64,000 nt of DNA from Thermococcus sibiricus MM 739 (GTDB taxonomy: Archaea; Methanobacteriota_B; Thermococci; Thermococcales; Thermococcaceae). Under the pieces are notes generated by a model. It worked only from the letters and a program-made list of their open reading frames with translations. It was not told the origin of the DNA and did no database searches. Positions 42,401 through 51,795 of the stretch are shown in pieces. The position numbers and the translations under genes are program-made. The stretch is from assembly GCF_000022545.1 (NCBI RefSeq), contig NC_012883.1:922276-986275 (forward strand), in the 5' to 3' direction. Numbering within the stretch: position 1 is the stretch's first letter; every line of letters starts with the position of its first letter.

Positions 42401-43987
42401 ATGAAGAAAGAGGATGTTAGACTTTTTCTGCCTTTCTTGGTGTTTGCACTAATAATATGGCTTTTCAGACCCTGGTTTCACGGAATAATTATGGGGTTTT
42501 ACCGAAACCCAACAATAATATATATCTTCATTGCTTTAGGAGCTATCTTGGTGTACGCCTCTAAACAAAAACTCACAGAGGGATATACACGAAAAAACGC
42601 TTCTATTAGCGGAATTTTCGCTCTCATTATCTTATTGCTTGTAGTTCTCTCAGTTCTCACAGGAGCCCTTTCAAACACTGCTCTATACAAAGAATACCAC
42701 CCTACTCAAGTCTCAAGTGAACTTGAGCTCTCAAGTAGCAAAATAAGGATTCTCCCCAAGCTAACTGCCTACCGTTATGCTGTTGATACTATAGAGTACG
42801 CCAGATATACCTTAGGGTGGTCGCACTTAACTATTAGAGATGGAACACCAGTCTGGGGGTTCTTTATAGTTCCAGATGGAGCATGGAACGCAATAAGGCT
42901 CAAAGATAAGGGACTTCTCTTCGTTGATATGAACACGACTGAAGCAAGAATGGAAAGAATTGAAAACGAACTCCAAGTTGGCCCCGGAATGCAGATTTTT
43001 GACAACCTTGAGTGGAACCTTTACAAGAAACACTATCTTATAGACTTAGATATTCCTAGAACGCTCTACTATGATGGCAGAACCTATATTGTAGTCCCCT
43101 ACATATCATACAGCTTCCGTGTTATTTACACAGTGCCCAAATGGGGAGGTGTTTTTATAGTAGATGAAGACGGCAACATAGAAGACTTAACTCCAGAAGA
43201 GGCTCTTAAAGATGAACGCTTGAAAGACTTTCCGATATTCCCAGAACTTTTAACTAGGAAGATAGTCAATAGTCAGAACTACTGGAAGGAAAATGTTTTC
43301 TCCAATATAAAGAATCTCTGGCTCCACCACGAAAATCAGATAGAACTAATAGATGTAAGTGAGCAAGGGAACAGACAGCCCTTCTTAGTCATATCAAACG
43401 ATGGAAAAGAATACTGGATGATAGCCGTAGAACCCTATGGAAGGGCACACGGACTAGCAGCAATATACCTAGTAGATGCTCAAAGTGGAGAGATGAGTCA
43501 AGTAAAGTTTGAAACTCCATTAACTGGGCCCGTAAAAGCCATAGATTATGTTAAAAAGGCCTTACCAATGTTCGATTGGAGCCAGTTTATGGCCGTTGAG
43601 CCAATACCAATTTTCCTGAATGGAGAACTCTGGTGGAGGATTGCGATAATTCCCGGAAGCGGTTCTGGTGTTGCAAAGATAGCCTTTGTAAATGCAGAAA
43701 CCAAAGAGGTGCAGATTTTTGAAAATGAAGATGAAGTTAGGACATTTCTCCTCTATGGACAGGTGGAAGTTAAAGTTAAAGAGGTCAGCGGAGTTATTGA
43801 AGGAATTTATTCCTATATTAAAAACGGGAACACCCACTGGGTGCTAATAATTGGGAACGAAACTCTCTATTTAAGCTCAGATCAACTGAGCGACGAACTC
43901 ATCCTTAAGGTACTCAACCTAAAAGAGGGAGACAATGTAACCGTGAAAATAAGTGAAGGACGGCTTGTGGAGATTAAGAAAAGATAG
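42401..43987 (+). CDS. Membrane protein with large non-membrane domain, unknown
   Basis: A 528-residue protein with three hydrophobic segments in the first 100 residues (LFLPFLVFALIIWLF, IIYIFIALGAILVYA, ISGIFALIILLLVVLSVLT) and then a soluble region of over 400 residues with repeated strand patterns (DGRTYIVVPYISYSFR, DGKEYWMIAVEPYGRAHGLA, NGELWWRIAIIP) and a short OB-like end (EGDNVTVKISEGRLVEIKK). The repeats likely form a beta fold on the outer face. GGTGA lies 5 bases before ATG 42401. I do not recognise the family. Two other membrane or lipoprotein genes follow. Confidence 0.7.
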   Translation: MKKEDVRLFLPFLVFALIIWLFRPWFHGIIMGFYRNPTIIYIFIALGAILVYASKQKLTEGYTRKNASISGIFALIILLLVVLSVLTGALSNTALYKEYHPTQVSSELELSSSKIRILPKLTAYRYAVDTIEYARYTLGWSHLTIRDGTPVWGFFIVPDGAWNAIRLKDKGLLFVDMNTTEARMERIENELQVGPGMQIFDNLEWNLYKKHYLIDLDIPRTLYYDGRTYIVVPYISYSFRVIYTVPKWGGVFIVDEDGNIEDLTPEEALKDERLKDFPIFPELLTRKIVNSQNYWKENVFSNIKNLWLHHENQIELIDVSEQGNRQPFLVISNDGKEYWMIAVEPYGRAHGLAAIYLVDAQSGEMSQVKFETPLTGPVKAIDYVKKALPMFDWSQFMAVEPIPIFLNGELWWRIAIIPGSGSGVAKIAFVNAETKEVQIFENEDEVRTFLLYGQVEVKVKEVSGVIEGIYSYIKNGNTHWVLIIGNETLYLSSDQLSDELILKVLNLKEGDNVTVKISEGRLVEIKKR

Positions 43988-43995
43988 TGACGCTT

Positions 43996-44547
43996 ATGAG
44001 GAGGCTTCTTTTTGTTTTTCTTCTCTCTTTGGTTGTTTTAACTTCCCTATGCGTAAACCAATCCCCTTCCAAATCCTCTTCTCCCACACGTTTAATGCCA
44101 GAGGTTATTTCTTTTTTAAATAAGGCTAATGAAAACCTCAATAAATGCAACAACACCTTGAAGTCGCCTTTAAACCCTCAAAGCGACCCAGCATACCTAA
44201 ATATGACCATACTAAATGAAACAACCCTTAGACTAAAGGGAGAATTATATGAATATGCCGTTTTGGGTGTTGGAGAGATTAGCTTCTCAGGAGAAATATC
44301 GTTTAGAGGTTATCAGATAGTATGGAGCACTCCCAAAAACCTTACAACCACAGGAGGGCAGAGAATAGATTTTAGAATCCAAAAGGGAAACTCAATCGTT
44401 GATTCATTTACGTACTGGTATATTCCGTTTCAGCTTGACTCGTATTGTGCCTCAATCTGCACTAAGGAACTCCCTGAGGAGGGAATAACTTTTGTTTTCA
44501 TCCACACAGAGGGGAAAGATTTGTGGATGGTCTTAGCAAATAAATAA
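43996..44547 (+). CDS. Putative lipoprotein, unknown
   Basis: A 183-residue protein with a lipoprotein signal (LLFVFLLSLVVLTSLC) and a beta-rich body (NETTLRLKGELYEYAVLGVG, GEISFRGYQIVW). Four cysteines occur after the lipid Cys, including CASIC. Start ATG 43996 is preferred over GTG 43987, which overlaps the previous stop. Family not recognised; surface location is predicted from the signal. Confidence 0.68.
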   Translation: MRRLLFVFLLSLVVLTSLCVNQSPSKSSSPTRLMPEVISFLNKANENLNKCNNTLKSPLNPQSDPAYLNMTILNETTLRLKGELYEYAVLGVGEISFSGEISFRGYQIVWSTPKNLTTTGGQRIDFRIQKGNSIVDSFTYWYIPFQLDSYCASICTKELPEEGITFVFIHTEGKDLWMVLANK

Positions 44548-44587
44548 ATATCAGTAGAACTATATTAATTCGAGAGGAGGGAGCACA

Positions 44588-45385
44588 ATGAAGCGCCAAA
44601 CTCTTGCCATGATTTTAGTTTCCATAGTCCTTTTGCTTCTCTTAATCCCCATAAGCATTGCTGTAATGATATTGCTCGACATAAGCGACATTTCCAAGCT
44701 TTTTCCGTATAGTGTCTCCTCTTTGATAATAACTGGAATCGGGATTGTCCTTTCTGCGCTTATTGTGGGGTTTTTGGCTAAAATTGCGGCGTTGAAGATT
44801 TATAAAGAGGAAAAATCTGCAAAAGTAGCCTTTTTAGCAGTCTTTTTTATCGCAGTTCTTATTTCTGCATATAGTATCAATATCCCCCGTATTGGGCCGT
44901 CACCGCAGAAAGTTATCTATTACACCCTCTACGAAAACGAAGTCTACGTCAATCCCTATTTTGGAAAGATCTCCCTTCCATTTGAGGAAAAGGATTGGAC
45001 AAAAGAACATGGGCTTAGGCCTAGTGGATACCTAAAGAGAGAAGAAGGAATAGTTAACGGAAGCAGTGGATTTGTATTCCAGAACATAACGGGCGTTTAC
45101 ATAGGGATCTTCGTCTATCCAAATTCCCAAGAAAGCCCAAAATGCGAGAACGCCCTCCAAGACTTGGAAGAGAGGCTCAAAAACAGAGGATGGCAAGAAG
45201 TGGAAGTCCCTCCCGAGGCTCTGGAAAAGAGAAATTTCATTGGAAGGCTCATTAACGCCAAAATGCTCCAGCAGGGCAGTAAAGCCGTATACTTGGAATG
45301 CTCTGATGTAATGGCTTACGGAAGGCTGATAATCCTCTATGGAGAAAAAAAAGAAGTTATCGAGTTGGCTTCAATTTTGAGTTAA
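44588..45385 (+). CDS. Membrane protein with extracellular domain, unknown
   Basis: A 265-residue protein with three membrane segments in the first 100 residues (MILVSIVLLLLLIPISIAVM, SLIITGIGIVLSALIVGFL, VAFLAVFFIAVLISAY) followed by a soluble domain with two cysteines (SPKCENALQD and LECSDVM) that could be paired. GGAGGG precedes ATG 44588. It converges with the dioxygenase-like gene, 1 base apart. Not recognised. Confidence 0.68.
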   Translation: MKRQTLAMILVSIVLLLLLIPISIAVMILLDISDISKLFPYSVSSLIITGIGIVLSALIVGFLAKIAALKIYKEEKSAKVAFLAVFFIAVLISAYSINIPRIGPSPQKVIYYTLYENEVYVNPYFGKISLPFEEKDWTKEHGLRPSGYLKREEGIVNGSSGFVFQNITGVYIGIFVYPNSQESPKCENALQDLEERLKNRGWQEVEVPPEALEKRNFIGRLINAKMLQQGSKAVYLECSDVMAYGRLIILYGEKKEVIELASILS

Positions 45386-45386
45386 C

Positions 45387-46172
45387 CTATTTCCGCACGA
45401 ACAAAGCCGCTCCCATGCCAAAATATGTTGGGCATACATACGCTGAAAGTTTAAGCTTCATAGGGGCCCTCTTTAGAACTCCATAGAGGACGAGGAGCTG
45501 CCAGTAGCTATCAGGCAAAGCTTTGTTTATCAGTTCATCTGATATTTCAAGGAGCTTTTCAAGCCTGTTCTCTTTAATTATCCTCATAATGAGCTCATCG
45601 TATTCTTTAGCTTCCGGTGCATGGCCATAGGGCCCATTGCCATGTGCATGTGCATGATCAGCACTCGCAACGAAAGTCACCTTTTTGTCATATTCTTCAA
45701 GGACTTCTCCAATCACTTCCCCAAATTTAACGAGAGTATCTCTTGAGACTTTTCTTGCAGGAGTTAAAAGCACTATCGGCCTCTTTTCTAAAAAGTGGAG
45801 GGGTATGAGCTCTCCCCAGGTTAAGGGAAATCGAGAGTACTCCCCACCCAGTGATGCAAAGTTTATATCAACTACGGGTAGGCCTTTAACCTTTGCTCTT
45901 TGATATATCTCCTTGGCAAGCTCTTTCTCGGTTTTGTATTCTCCTGGAAGGTGCACTCCATCAAAGCCAAGCCATGAAATTAGGTTTTCGACCATTATAA
46001 CCCCAATGGCTTCACTCATGCGGACGTTGTGAGGGCTTATGATGACATACGCCTCAGCCTTTGAGAATTCCCTCCCGATTTCCTTAAGAGCCTCTGCGAG
46101 CTTTCTCGTCTCTTCATCTTCGGGTTTTAGAACGGGGTTTCCGTGGGACATTATCGCAGCTCCGATCAACAT
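45387..46172 (-). CDS. LigB-type extradiol-dioxygenase-family protein
   Basis: A 261-residue protein of the class III extradiol dioxygenase fold. The metal site is suggested by IMSHGNPVL and IISPHNVRMS; FVASADHAHAHGNGPYGHA adds several His. Archaeal members are usually of unknown substrate and related to the Memo family, so ring cleavage is not assured. Start ATG 46172 has GGTGA 5 bases before it, overlapping the thrC end. It is the last gene of the metRS-beta/speB/thrC operon. Confidence 0.85.
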   Translation of the reverse strand: MLIGAAIMSHGNPVLKPEDEETRKLAEALKEIGREFSKAEAYVIISPHNVRMSEAIGVIMVENLISWLGFDGVHLPGEYKTEKELAKEIYQRAKVKGLPVVDINFASLGGEYSRFPLTWGELIPLHFLEKRPIVLLTPARKVSRDTLVKFGEVIGEVLEEYDKKVTFVASADHAHAHGNGPYGHAPEAKEYDELIMRIIKENRLEKLLEISDELINKALPDSYWQLLVLYGVLKRAPMKLKLSAYVCPTYFGMGAALFVRK

Positions 46173-46177
46173 TACTT

Positions 46178-47320
46178 TCACCCCATACATTCTTCAAGGC
46201 TCTCCAAGCTGCACTCCATAACTTTGACCGCTTTCATTTGGCTATGGGTTTTCAGTCCGGAACCTGTTAGAATGCTCACAACCTTTGTGTCCTCTTCTAT
46301 TCTCCCTCTAAGCTTTTTTATTGCAGCTATTCCCGTTGCAGACGCCGGCTGGACAAAGATACCTTCTCTTCCAAGGTCTTGTTGAGCCTCTAAAATCTCC
46401 TCGTCGCTAACGGCAACGCAGAGCCCTTTGAGTTCATTCAAAAGTCTTAAAACTGCGTTCCCGCTTGGAGGGTAGGGGTTCTCTATGGCGTGGGCTATGG
46501 TATGGGGATTCTCAAATCGCTCAATTTTTTGCCTGCTTTCATTAAAGGCTTTGCATATTGGAGAGCACCCCTCAGCTTGAACGGCAACAAAAGTTGGGAG
46601 GTCTTCTATTAGCCCACTCTCTTTGAGCTCCAAAAATCCCTTCACAATGCCTCTAAAAAGTCCGCCCGAGCTTGTGGGGATTACGACGTAATCGGGCGTT
46701 ACCTCCTCAGCAATTTCAAAGCCTATGCTCTTGTATCCCTCAACCCTGAACGGGTCGTCAGAGTTTATGAAATATATGCCCTTTCTTTGCCCAATTTCAA
46801 GGCTTCTGTAGTAGAGCCCCCCATAATCCCCCCGAACTTTAATGACCTTTGCCCCATAAACCTCTAGAGCTTTGAGTTTTTCCTCTACTATAGTTGATGA
46901 GACTAGGATGTATGTTTCAAGTCCAAAGCGCGCCCCATAAGCAGCAACACTGGCGGCCATGTTGCCTGTTGAGACCGTTCCAATTTTATTAAAGCCAAGC
47001 TCCAAAGCTCTGTGAATACCTATAAACGTTCCTCTATCTTTAAAGCTCCATGTTGGGTTGAGAGTTTCATTTTTAAGGTAAAGTTCAACTCCAAGCTCTT
47101 TTGAAAGACGCTTCGCTTTCGTGAGGGGAGTATCACCTTCACCGAGGCTATACTCCAAATCGAGCTCAAAGGGGTAAAATTGCGAAAACCTCTCCCAAAC
47201 CCTCTTTCCTATGCCTGGAACACTCTTGAAAAGCTCCAGCTCTAAAGGTTCACCACATTCGCACCTCTGGTAGGGTTTTCTCAAGGAATACTCCCTTCCG
47301 CATGAAGTGCACTTCAGCAT
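46178..47320 (-). CDS. thrC: Threonine synthase
   Basis: PLP enzyme converting O-phosphohomoserine to threonine. The 380 residues open with a zinc ribbon (CTSCGREYSLRKPYQRCECG), common in archaeal ThrC. PLP Lys is in TWSFKDRGT, the phosphate loop in STGNMAASVAAYG, and the closing SILTGSGLK is typical. The alternative, another fold-II PLP lyase, is less likely given the N-terminal extension and EGDTPLTKA. It begins 3 bases after the agmatinase stop. Confidence 0.93.
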   Translation of the reverse strand: MLKCTSCGREYSLRKPYQRCECGEPLELELFKSVPGIGKRVWERFSQFYPFELDLEYSLGEGDTPLTKAKRLSKELGVELYLKNETLNPTWSFKDRGTFIGIHRALELGFNKIGTVSTGNMAASVAAYGARFGLETYILVSSTIVEEKLKALEVYGAKVIKVRGDYGGLYYRSLEIGQRKGIYFINSDDPFRVEGYKSIGFEIAEEVTPDYVVIPTSSGGLFRGIVKGFLELKESGLIEDLPTFVAVQAEGCSPICKAFNESRQKIERFENPHTIAHAIENPYPPSGNAVLRLLNELKGLCVAVSDEEILEAQQDLGREGIFVQPASATGIAAIKKLRGRIEEDTKVVSILTGSGLKTHSQMKAVKVMECSLESLEECMG

Positions 47321-47323
47321 AGC

Positions 47324-48181
47324 TTAACCCCCAGCATGCAAAGTTAACTCATTTTTTGCAGTTTTTCCTAAAATTTCTCTAACTATCTTTGCGGCAGCGA
47401 AAGCAGTTATGCCTTTGTAATCATAACTTGGGTTGAGTTCAACAACATCAAAGGCAACCACTTCCGTTTTTATGCTCTTTATAACCTCAACGAGCTCTCT
47501 TGTGGTTAATCCCCCAGATTCGGGGTTACCAACTCCGGGAGCAAAAGCTGGATCGAGAACGTCCATATCGAAGGAAAGATAAGCTTTCTTAAAAGGCACA
47601 TCTACTTTTTGACAACGATATATTTCAGAGGCCGAAATTATTTTTATCCCGTGCTCTTCTGCAAATTCAATTTGCTGTTTGGTGGGAGCTCTAACCCCTA
47701 TTTGGACTACGTCTTTTCCTTTCACAAGATCCTCTTCCACAAGCCTTCTCACAGTACATGCATGGGAATATTTATCCCCCTCGTACTCAGGATAAAGATC
47801 TGGATGCGCATCGAAGTATATGAGACCAAATTCCTCCTGAGACACTTTTTTCAACGCCCGGAACGTTGCATAGGTTATTGAATGATCGCCTCCAAGGAAG
47901 AGGAAGAGTTCTCCGGTGTAATGCCTTTTAACGAGGTCATCAACCCTTTCAACAAGCTCTTCAAAGTTTTCTACTTTTACATCCCCTAGATCCTTGTAGC
48001 GCCAGTGTTCAGCAAGGTTCACAAGACTCTCGTTGAAGCTGTTGTAAAGTTCCTCAGATGTTGCTTCTCTTATAGCTTCCGGGCCCTTATCACAGCCTCG
48101 CCTATAAGAAGATGAGTTGTCCCAAGGAATTCCGAGGATGTAAAGGTTCGGCTTTTCAGAGGGAGGAATTCCAAAAAGCAT
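47324..48181 (-). CDS. speB: Agmatinase (ureohydrolase)
   Basis: Manganese enzyme that converts agmatine to putrescine and urea. The 285 residues contain all metal motifs: GGDHSITY, YFDAHPDLY, SFDMDVLDPAFAPGVGNPES and FDVVELNPSYD. Thermococcal polyamine synthesis can also run through aminopropyl-agmatine, and this enzyme family includes both activities, so the natural substrate may be aminopropylagmatine. GGTGTGGTAA precedes ATG 48181, overlapping the previous stop. It is second in the operon. Confidence 0.93.
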   Translation of the reverse strand: MLFGIPPSEKPNLYILGIPWDNSSSYRRGCDKGPEAIREATSEELYNSFNESLVNLAEHWRYKDLGDVKVENFEELVERVDDLVKRHYTGELFLFLGGDHSITYATFRALKKVSQEEFGLIYFDAHPDLYPEYEGDKYSHACTVRRLVEEDLVKGKDVVQIGVRAPTKQQIEFAEEHGIKIISASEIYRCQKVDVPFKKAYLSFDMDVLDPAFAPGVGNPESGGLTTRELVEVIKSIKTEVVAFDVVELNPSYDYKGITAFAAAKIVREILGKTAKNELTLHAGG

Positions 48182-48511
48182 TTACCACACCTTCGTCCCT
48201 ATGGGCACTTCATCTGGAACAGGTAACAGGTAGACCTTACCGTTCTCATTTTCAGCTACAATAAGCATTCCTTGGCTTTCCACGCCAGATAGCTTCTTGG
48301 GCTTTAGATTTAGGACGAAAACGAACTTTTTCCCTTCAAGATCTTCTGGAGAATATTGATCTGCTAAGCCAGTTACTATCGTCCTTTGTTCCTTTCCAAA
48401 GTCCACTTCAAGTTTTATGAGCTTTTTAGTCCTCTTCAGCTTTTCAGCCCTCTTAACGAGGCCAACCCTAAGGTCAAACTTCCAGAATTCATTAACATCA
48501 TAGAGTTCCAT
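48182..48511 (-). CDS. Methionyl-tRNA synthetase beta subunit-like tRNA-binding protein
   Basis: A 109-residue EMAP/Trbp111-type OB-fold protein: FWKFDLRVGLVKRAEKLKRT, KLIKLEVDFGKEQRTIVTGL, LNLKPKKLSGVESQGMLIVA. In archaea this domain is often a separate gene that aids MetRS by binding tRNA. Start ATG 48511 has GGTG upstream. It heads an operon with speB, thrC and the LigB-like gene. Confidence 0.92.
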   Translation of the reverse strand: MELYDVNEFWKFDLRVGLVKRAEKLKRTKKLIKLEVDFGKEQRTIVTGLADQYSPEDLEGKKFVFVLNLKPKKLSGVESQGMLIVAENENGKVYLLPVPDEVPIGTKVW

Positions 48512-48557
48512 AACTAACACCAGAATTATTATGATTGGGAATATTTAGAGTTTTCCC

Positions 48558-49858
48558 TTAACTCAACCACGCTTCTATGCCCTCTTCTTCATAACTAGGG
48601 CTCAAAGCTAAGAGGGTGAATCCCAAACTTAAAAATGCCATTGCAGCACCAGGCGAGATAATCCACCACCATTTGCTTCCATATAATGCACCTTGCTCCA
48701 TTGCCTCAATCATGAATGAACCCCAATTAGTCCCAGGGATCATTCCAAAAAACCCAAAGAGAGAAATCAAGGCAACAATTCTGGGCATTAAAAATGTGAA
48801 ATGCCTCAATGCGTGTTCTAGAATAACTGGCCCTATGTGCCTTCTTAGAATATAAACTCCACTTGCCCCTAGAGACACCTCAGCCATTATATACTCCTTG
48901 GCTTTCTCTTTTATTGTGATCATTCTTATCGTTTTAGCGAATTTTCCCATTAAAAGAAATGCCAGAATTAACATAAATTTCAGAGGAGGTACGCTAACTT
49001 TTCCCCCATTCCTTGAGTTGATATTACCCATGTTACAACAATTAGAATAGGAAGCACGGGGAGTGCAGTGAGGACTTCAAGCAGAAATGTAACAAATTTG
49101 GAAATCCCATTGTCAAAATATCCTGAAACAGAACCTATCAAAAACCCTAAAACAACAATAATTACGGAAGTAACCAAAGCAAGATAAAGTGTATTTCTCA
49201 TGCTTTTAACAAAACCAACCCATATGTCCCTTCCGTAATTGTCAGTTCCCAGGAAACCATAAGCTTCTCCCTGAACAATGACTTGAGGAGGTTTACCACA
49301 GTTGCACAGCACTTCTATTTTGTAAACTCCTTCTAATGTTGCAAAACTGACATCTTTTGCGAATAAAATCTTCATAGGAGTCAAAATAGCCTTATCTTCC
49401 TCTTTAAGATTTAGATGTTCCCTCATAGCTGAAAATATTTGCATACTCATTTTAGGCTCAGTATTTAAATTAACACTCTCTTTAAGTTCATCATCATAGA
49501 TTCTTATTTTAATGCCATCTGGGCGTGTAATTTCGATTATATAATACCCCTGATCAATTCTATCGAACACTATATTATTCGGGGGCCTAGAATATTGATG
49601 GAGGTAAACATAAGTAAAAAGGTAATATTCCTCCCCAACTTTACTCACTTCTGAAGGGGAAAGTACAGTGGTGGGCACTTGTTCACGAAAAATAGAGAAC
49701 CATATCGGGTTTGCTTTTTTGGGATATTTGTCCCAATATAATGGATTTTCCCAATTGTTGATTTCTGTTTTGGATACGCTTAGCTCACTGAACAATACAA
49801 AAGCAATGAAAAGAATTAAAATGACAATTCCACCTTTCTGGTGTCTTTTTAACTTCAT
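48558..49858 (-). pseudogene. DppC-type permease gene, frameshifted
   Basis: Frame one (49858-48980) encodes the N-terminal helix, a 150-residue extracytoplasmic insert, the GFLGTDNYGRDIWVGFVKS motif and three helices, ending at VVTWVISTQGMGEK. Frame two (to 48558) continues with VSVPPLKFMLILAFLLMGKF, the EAA-like loop and the C-terminal helices. A one-base loss in the T4C5 run at 48999-49007 (A4G5 on the coding strand) explains the break; restored, the protein would be about 433 residues. The large insert after helix one is unusual for DppC. The sister permease upstream is also broken and no ATPase or receptor gene is near. Confidence 0.72.
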
Positions 49859-50890
49859 TTAGGTCACCCTCGGATCAAGTGTTCCCTTTATCAGTTCAAT
49901 GACCAAAGAAATACCAAAAAACAATGTGGCTATAATTATTGTAAGCGGAAAAAACAGATATGGTCTGAAGTTAACCACGACCCCCACGTTTGGGATGACC
50001 TCTCTAACGAAACTGTTTTTCAATAACAAGCCCAAACCTTGAAGTGAGAAAAAAGCATCCAATACCAGATAATCCGTAAGCATCTCCCCAAACTTCTGAG
50101 CAGTAAAAGAACTCAGGGTTATCCCAATATTTTTGAGTATATGTTTCCAATAGATGACCGTATTTGGAACTCCTTTAGCAATTTCAGTGATTATATAAAC
50201 CTCTCCAAATTCTTTTTGAGTTTCCCTAGCTACTATCGCTATAAACTCCCAAACAAAAACAGAAACTATTGTAGCTATCGGCAGAATTAAATGCTTTAAT
50301 ATATCGAGGGCTAAACCAAAACCATCTTCAGGTGGCATGCTCATCAACCCACTTGCAGGAAAGATATTGTATTTGATAGCAAAGAGGAACACAAAAAGAA
50401 CAGCAATCCACCAAGAAGGGATTCCATTGAAAAACCTAGCAAGGCTCTCTATGAAGTTTAAAAAAGAGGATTTTGTTGCTATTTTCATTCCAACCGTAAT
50501 ACTTATACAAAGTATCAGAAGAAGAGAGGCCAGCAACACTCCCAGAGTGATTAAAATTGCCCTTCCCAGCTGAACATTTTTCGCCATTTTCAGCTCATCC
50601 CAACTTTATTTAAGAAGTTGGATTCCTCGGATGAAAACGTTTGTATTAAGTCCTTTTGCTTCTACTAGCTTTTCATAGTAGTATTGAACAACAGTTTTAT
50701 TTTCTTTTGTGGCGTTTTCTCTTAAGAGTTCATAAAATGCAGGATTTCTAAGTTGTAGAGTAATCAAATCTTGCTCAGCTTCCATTTTGGCTAATTTTCC
50801 AGTAGCTAATCCTGCTGTGGTGGTTATTATAATCAATACACAGACAAAAATAGCAAACAATCTAGCAACAGTCTTGTAAGGGAATTTCAT
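49859..50890 (-). pseudogene. DppB-type permease gene with in-frame stop
   Basis: The start (50890, MKFPYKTVARLFAIFVCVLI) and the rest of the permease (GRAILITLGVLLASLLLILC through GTLDPRVT) lie in the same frame, split only by a TAA at 50606-50608. Without it the protein would be about 343 residues, normal for DppB, and the junction FIRGIQLLK..SWDELKMAKN reads through smoothly. ATG 50587 after the stop lacks a ribosome site. The stop triplet is TAA, so pyrrolysine readthrough does not apply. It is therefore probably a real inactivating mutation. Confidence 0.7.
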
Positions 50891-50991
50891 AGCTCTTCCA
50901 AGATGGTATGTATATAATATTATAAGCTTTGCTTTTTCAAAAATACCAATAATATAACTAAAATTTATCCAAATTTTTCAGCATTAGTACA

Positions 50992-51118
50992 TTAGGCGCA
51001 CTCTTCTTTGACTTCCATATCACTCACCAGTTGGTTGGTATAATTCACGGCAATATCTGTGAAGATTACTTGAAGTAAGCAAAAGTACAATAACAAAAAA
51101 TAAAATGCCTCCTTTCAT
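50992..51118 (-). pseudogene. Possible secreted-peptide or receptor N-terminal remnant
   Basis: ATG 51118, after GAGGGGGTTT, starts a signal-like peptide (MKGGILFFVIVLLLTSSNLH) that stops at 51020. An overlapping frame one base off continues IAVNYTNQLVSDMEVKEECA to 50992. A frameshift within a small secreted protein, or the left-over start of a larger gene such as the missing receptor of the adjacent broken ABC system, would both fit. The remaining sequence between 50891 and 51190 holds AT-rich promoter-like tracts only. Confidence 0.35.
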
Positions 51119-51190
51119 AAACCCCCTCAAATTTTAACCCACCAATAGACATTTAAAACCATTTGTGCTATACTTTTTGAGGGTTAATCA

Positions 51191-51760
51191 ATGAAAGTTT
51201 TAGGCATAGCATTCAGTGCAAGGAAAAATGGAAACTCTGCAAAACTTTTACAATATTGCCTTGATAATCTTGAAAAGCGAAAGTTCGATACCGAACTTTT
51301 GGAAGCTCATGACTTTCAGCTCACGCCATGCAGCCACTGCAACTATGAATGCTTCTCGGGGGAGTGTCCAATCAAAGACGATATACCCTTATTCTACGAA
51401 AAGGCCATGAAAGCCGATATTCTAATCTTTGCCGTGCCGACTTATGGAGGGCACGCATCAGGCCTTTACAGGGCTTTCTGCGAAAGGGGTCAAGCAATAT
51501 TTAAGAGCTACGATGAGTGGAATAACTTTGCAAGAAAGCTAAACTTCATCTTCGTAGGAAATCTCTCCTCCGGGGGAGATATGGCGCTCCATGAGGTGCT
51601 CTATGGAATTGCAACACCAGAGTACTGGCCCGAAGCAATGTTGATGTCTTCAAATGAATATATGAAAAGCTCAGTTAAAGGGGACCTAATTGAGGAAGAT
51701 GAAATCAGAAACCGGATAAACAGATTTGTGGAGAGAATAATCCAAAAGTTTGTATCTTAA
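51191..51760 (+). CDS. NADPH-dependent FMN reductase/iron-sulfur flavoprotein-like
   Basis: A 189-residue flavodoxin-fold protein. The FMN phosphate loop is FSARKNGNSAKLL, and the second loop is VPTYGGHASGLYRAFCERG. Between them, PCSHCNYECFSGECPIKDD has four cysteines in the compact spacing of archaeal iron-sulfur flavoproteins. It could bind a cluster, though the first part of the motif differs slightly from the classical one. An electron-transfer role is likely; partner unknown. GAGGG precedes ATG 51191. Confidence 0.85.
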   Translation: MKVLGIAFSARKNGNSAKLLQYCLDNLEKRKFDTELLEAHDFQLTPCSHCNYECFSGECPIKDDIPLFYEKAMKADILIFAVPTYGGHASGLYRAFCERGQAIFKSYDEWNNFARKLNFIFVGNLSSGGDMALHEVLYGIATPEYWPEAMLMSSNEYMKSSVKGDLIEEDEIRNRINRFVERIIQKFVS

Positions 51761-51795
51761 CTAATAATGTAGAAAACTAAAAATAAGGTGATATT

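Noticed and set aside
50606-50608. Pyrrolysine or other recoding at the permease stop
   Set aside because: The codon is TAA, not TAG or TGA, and no SECIS- or PYLIS-like element was seen.
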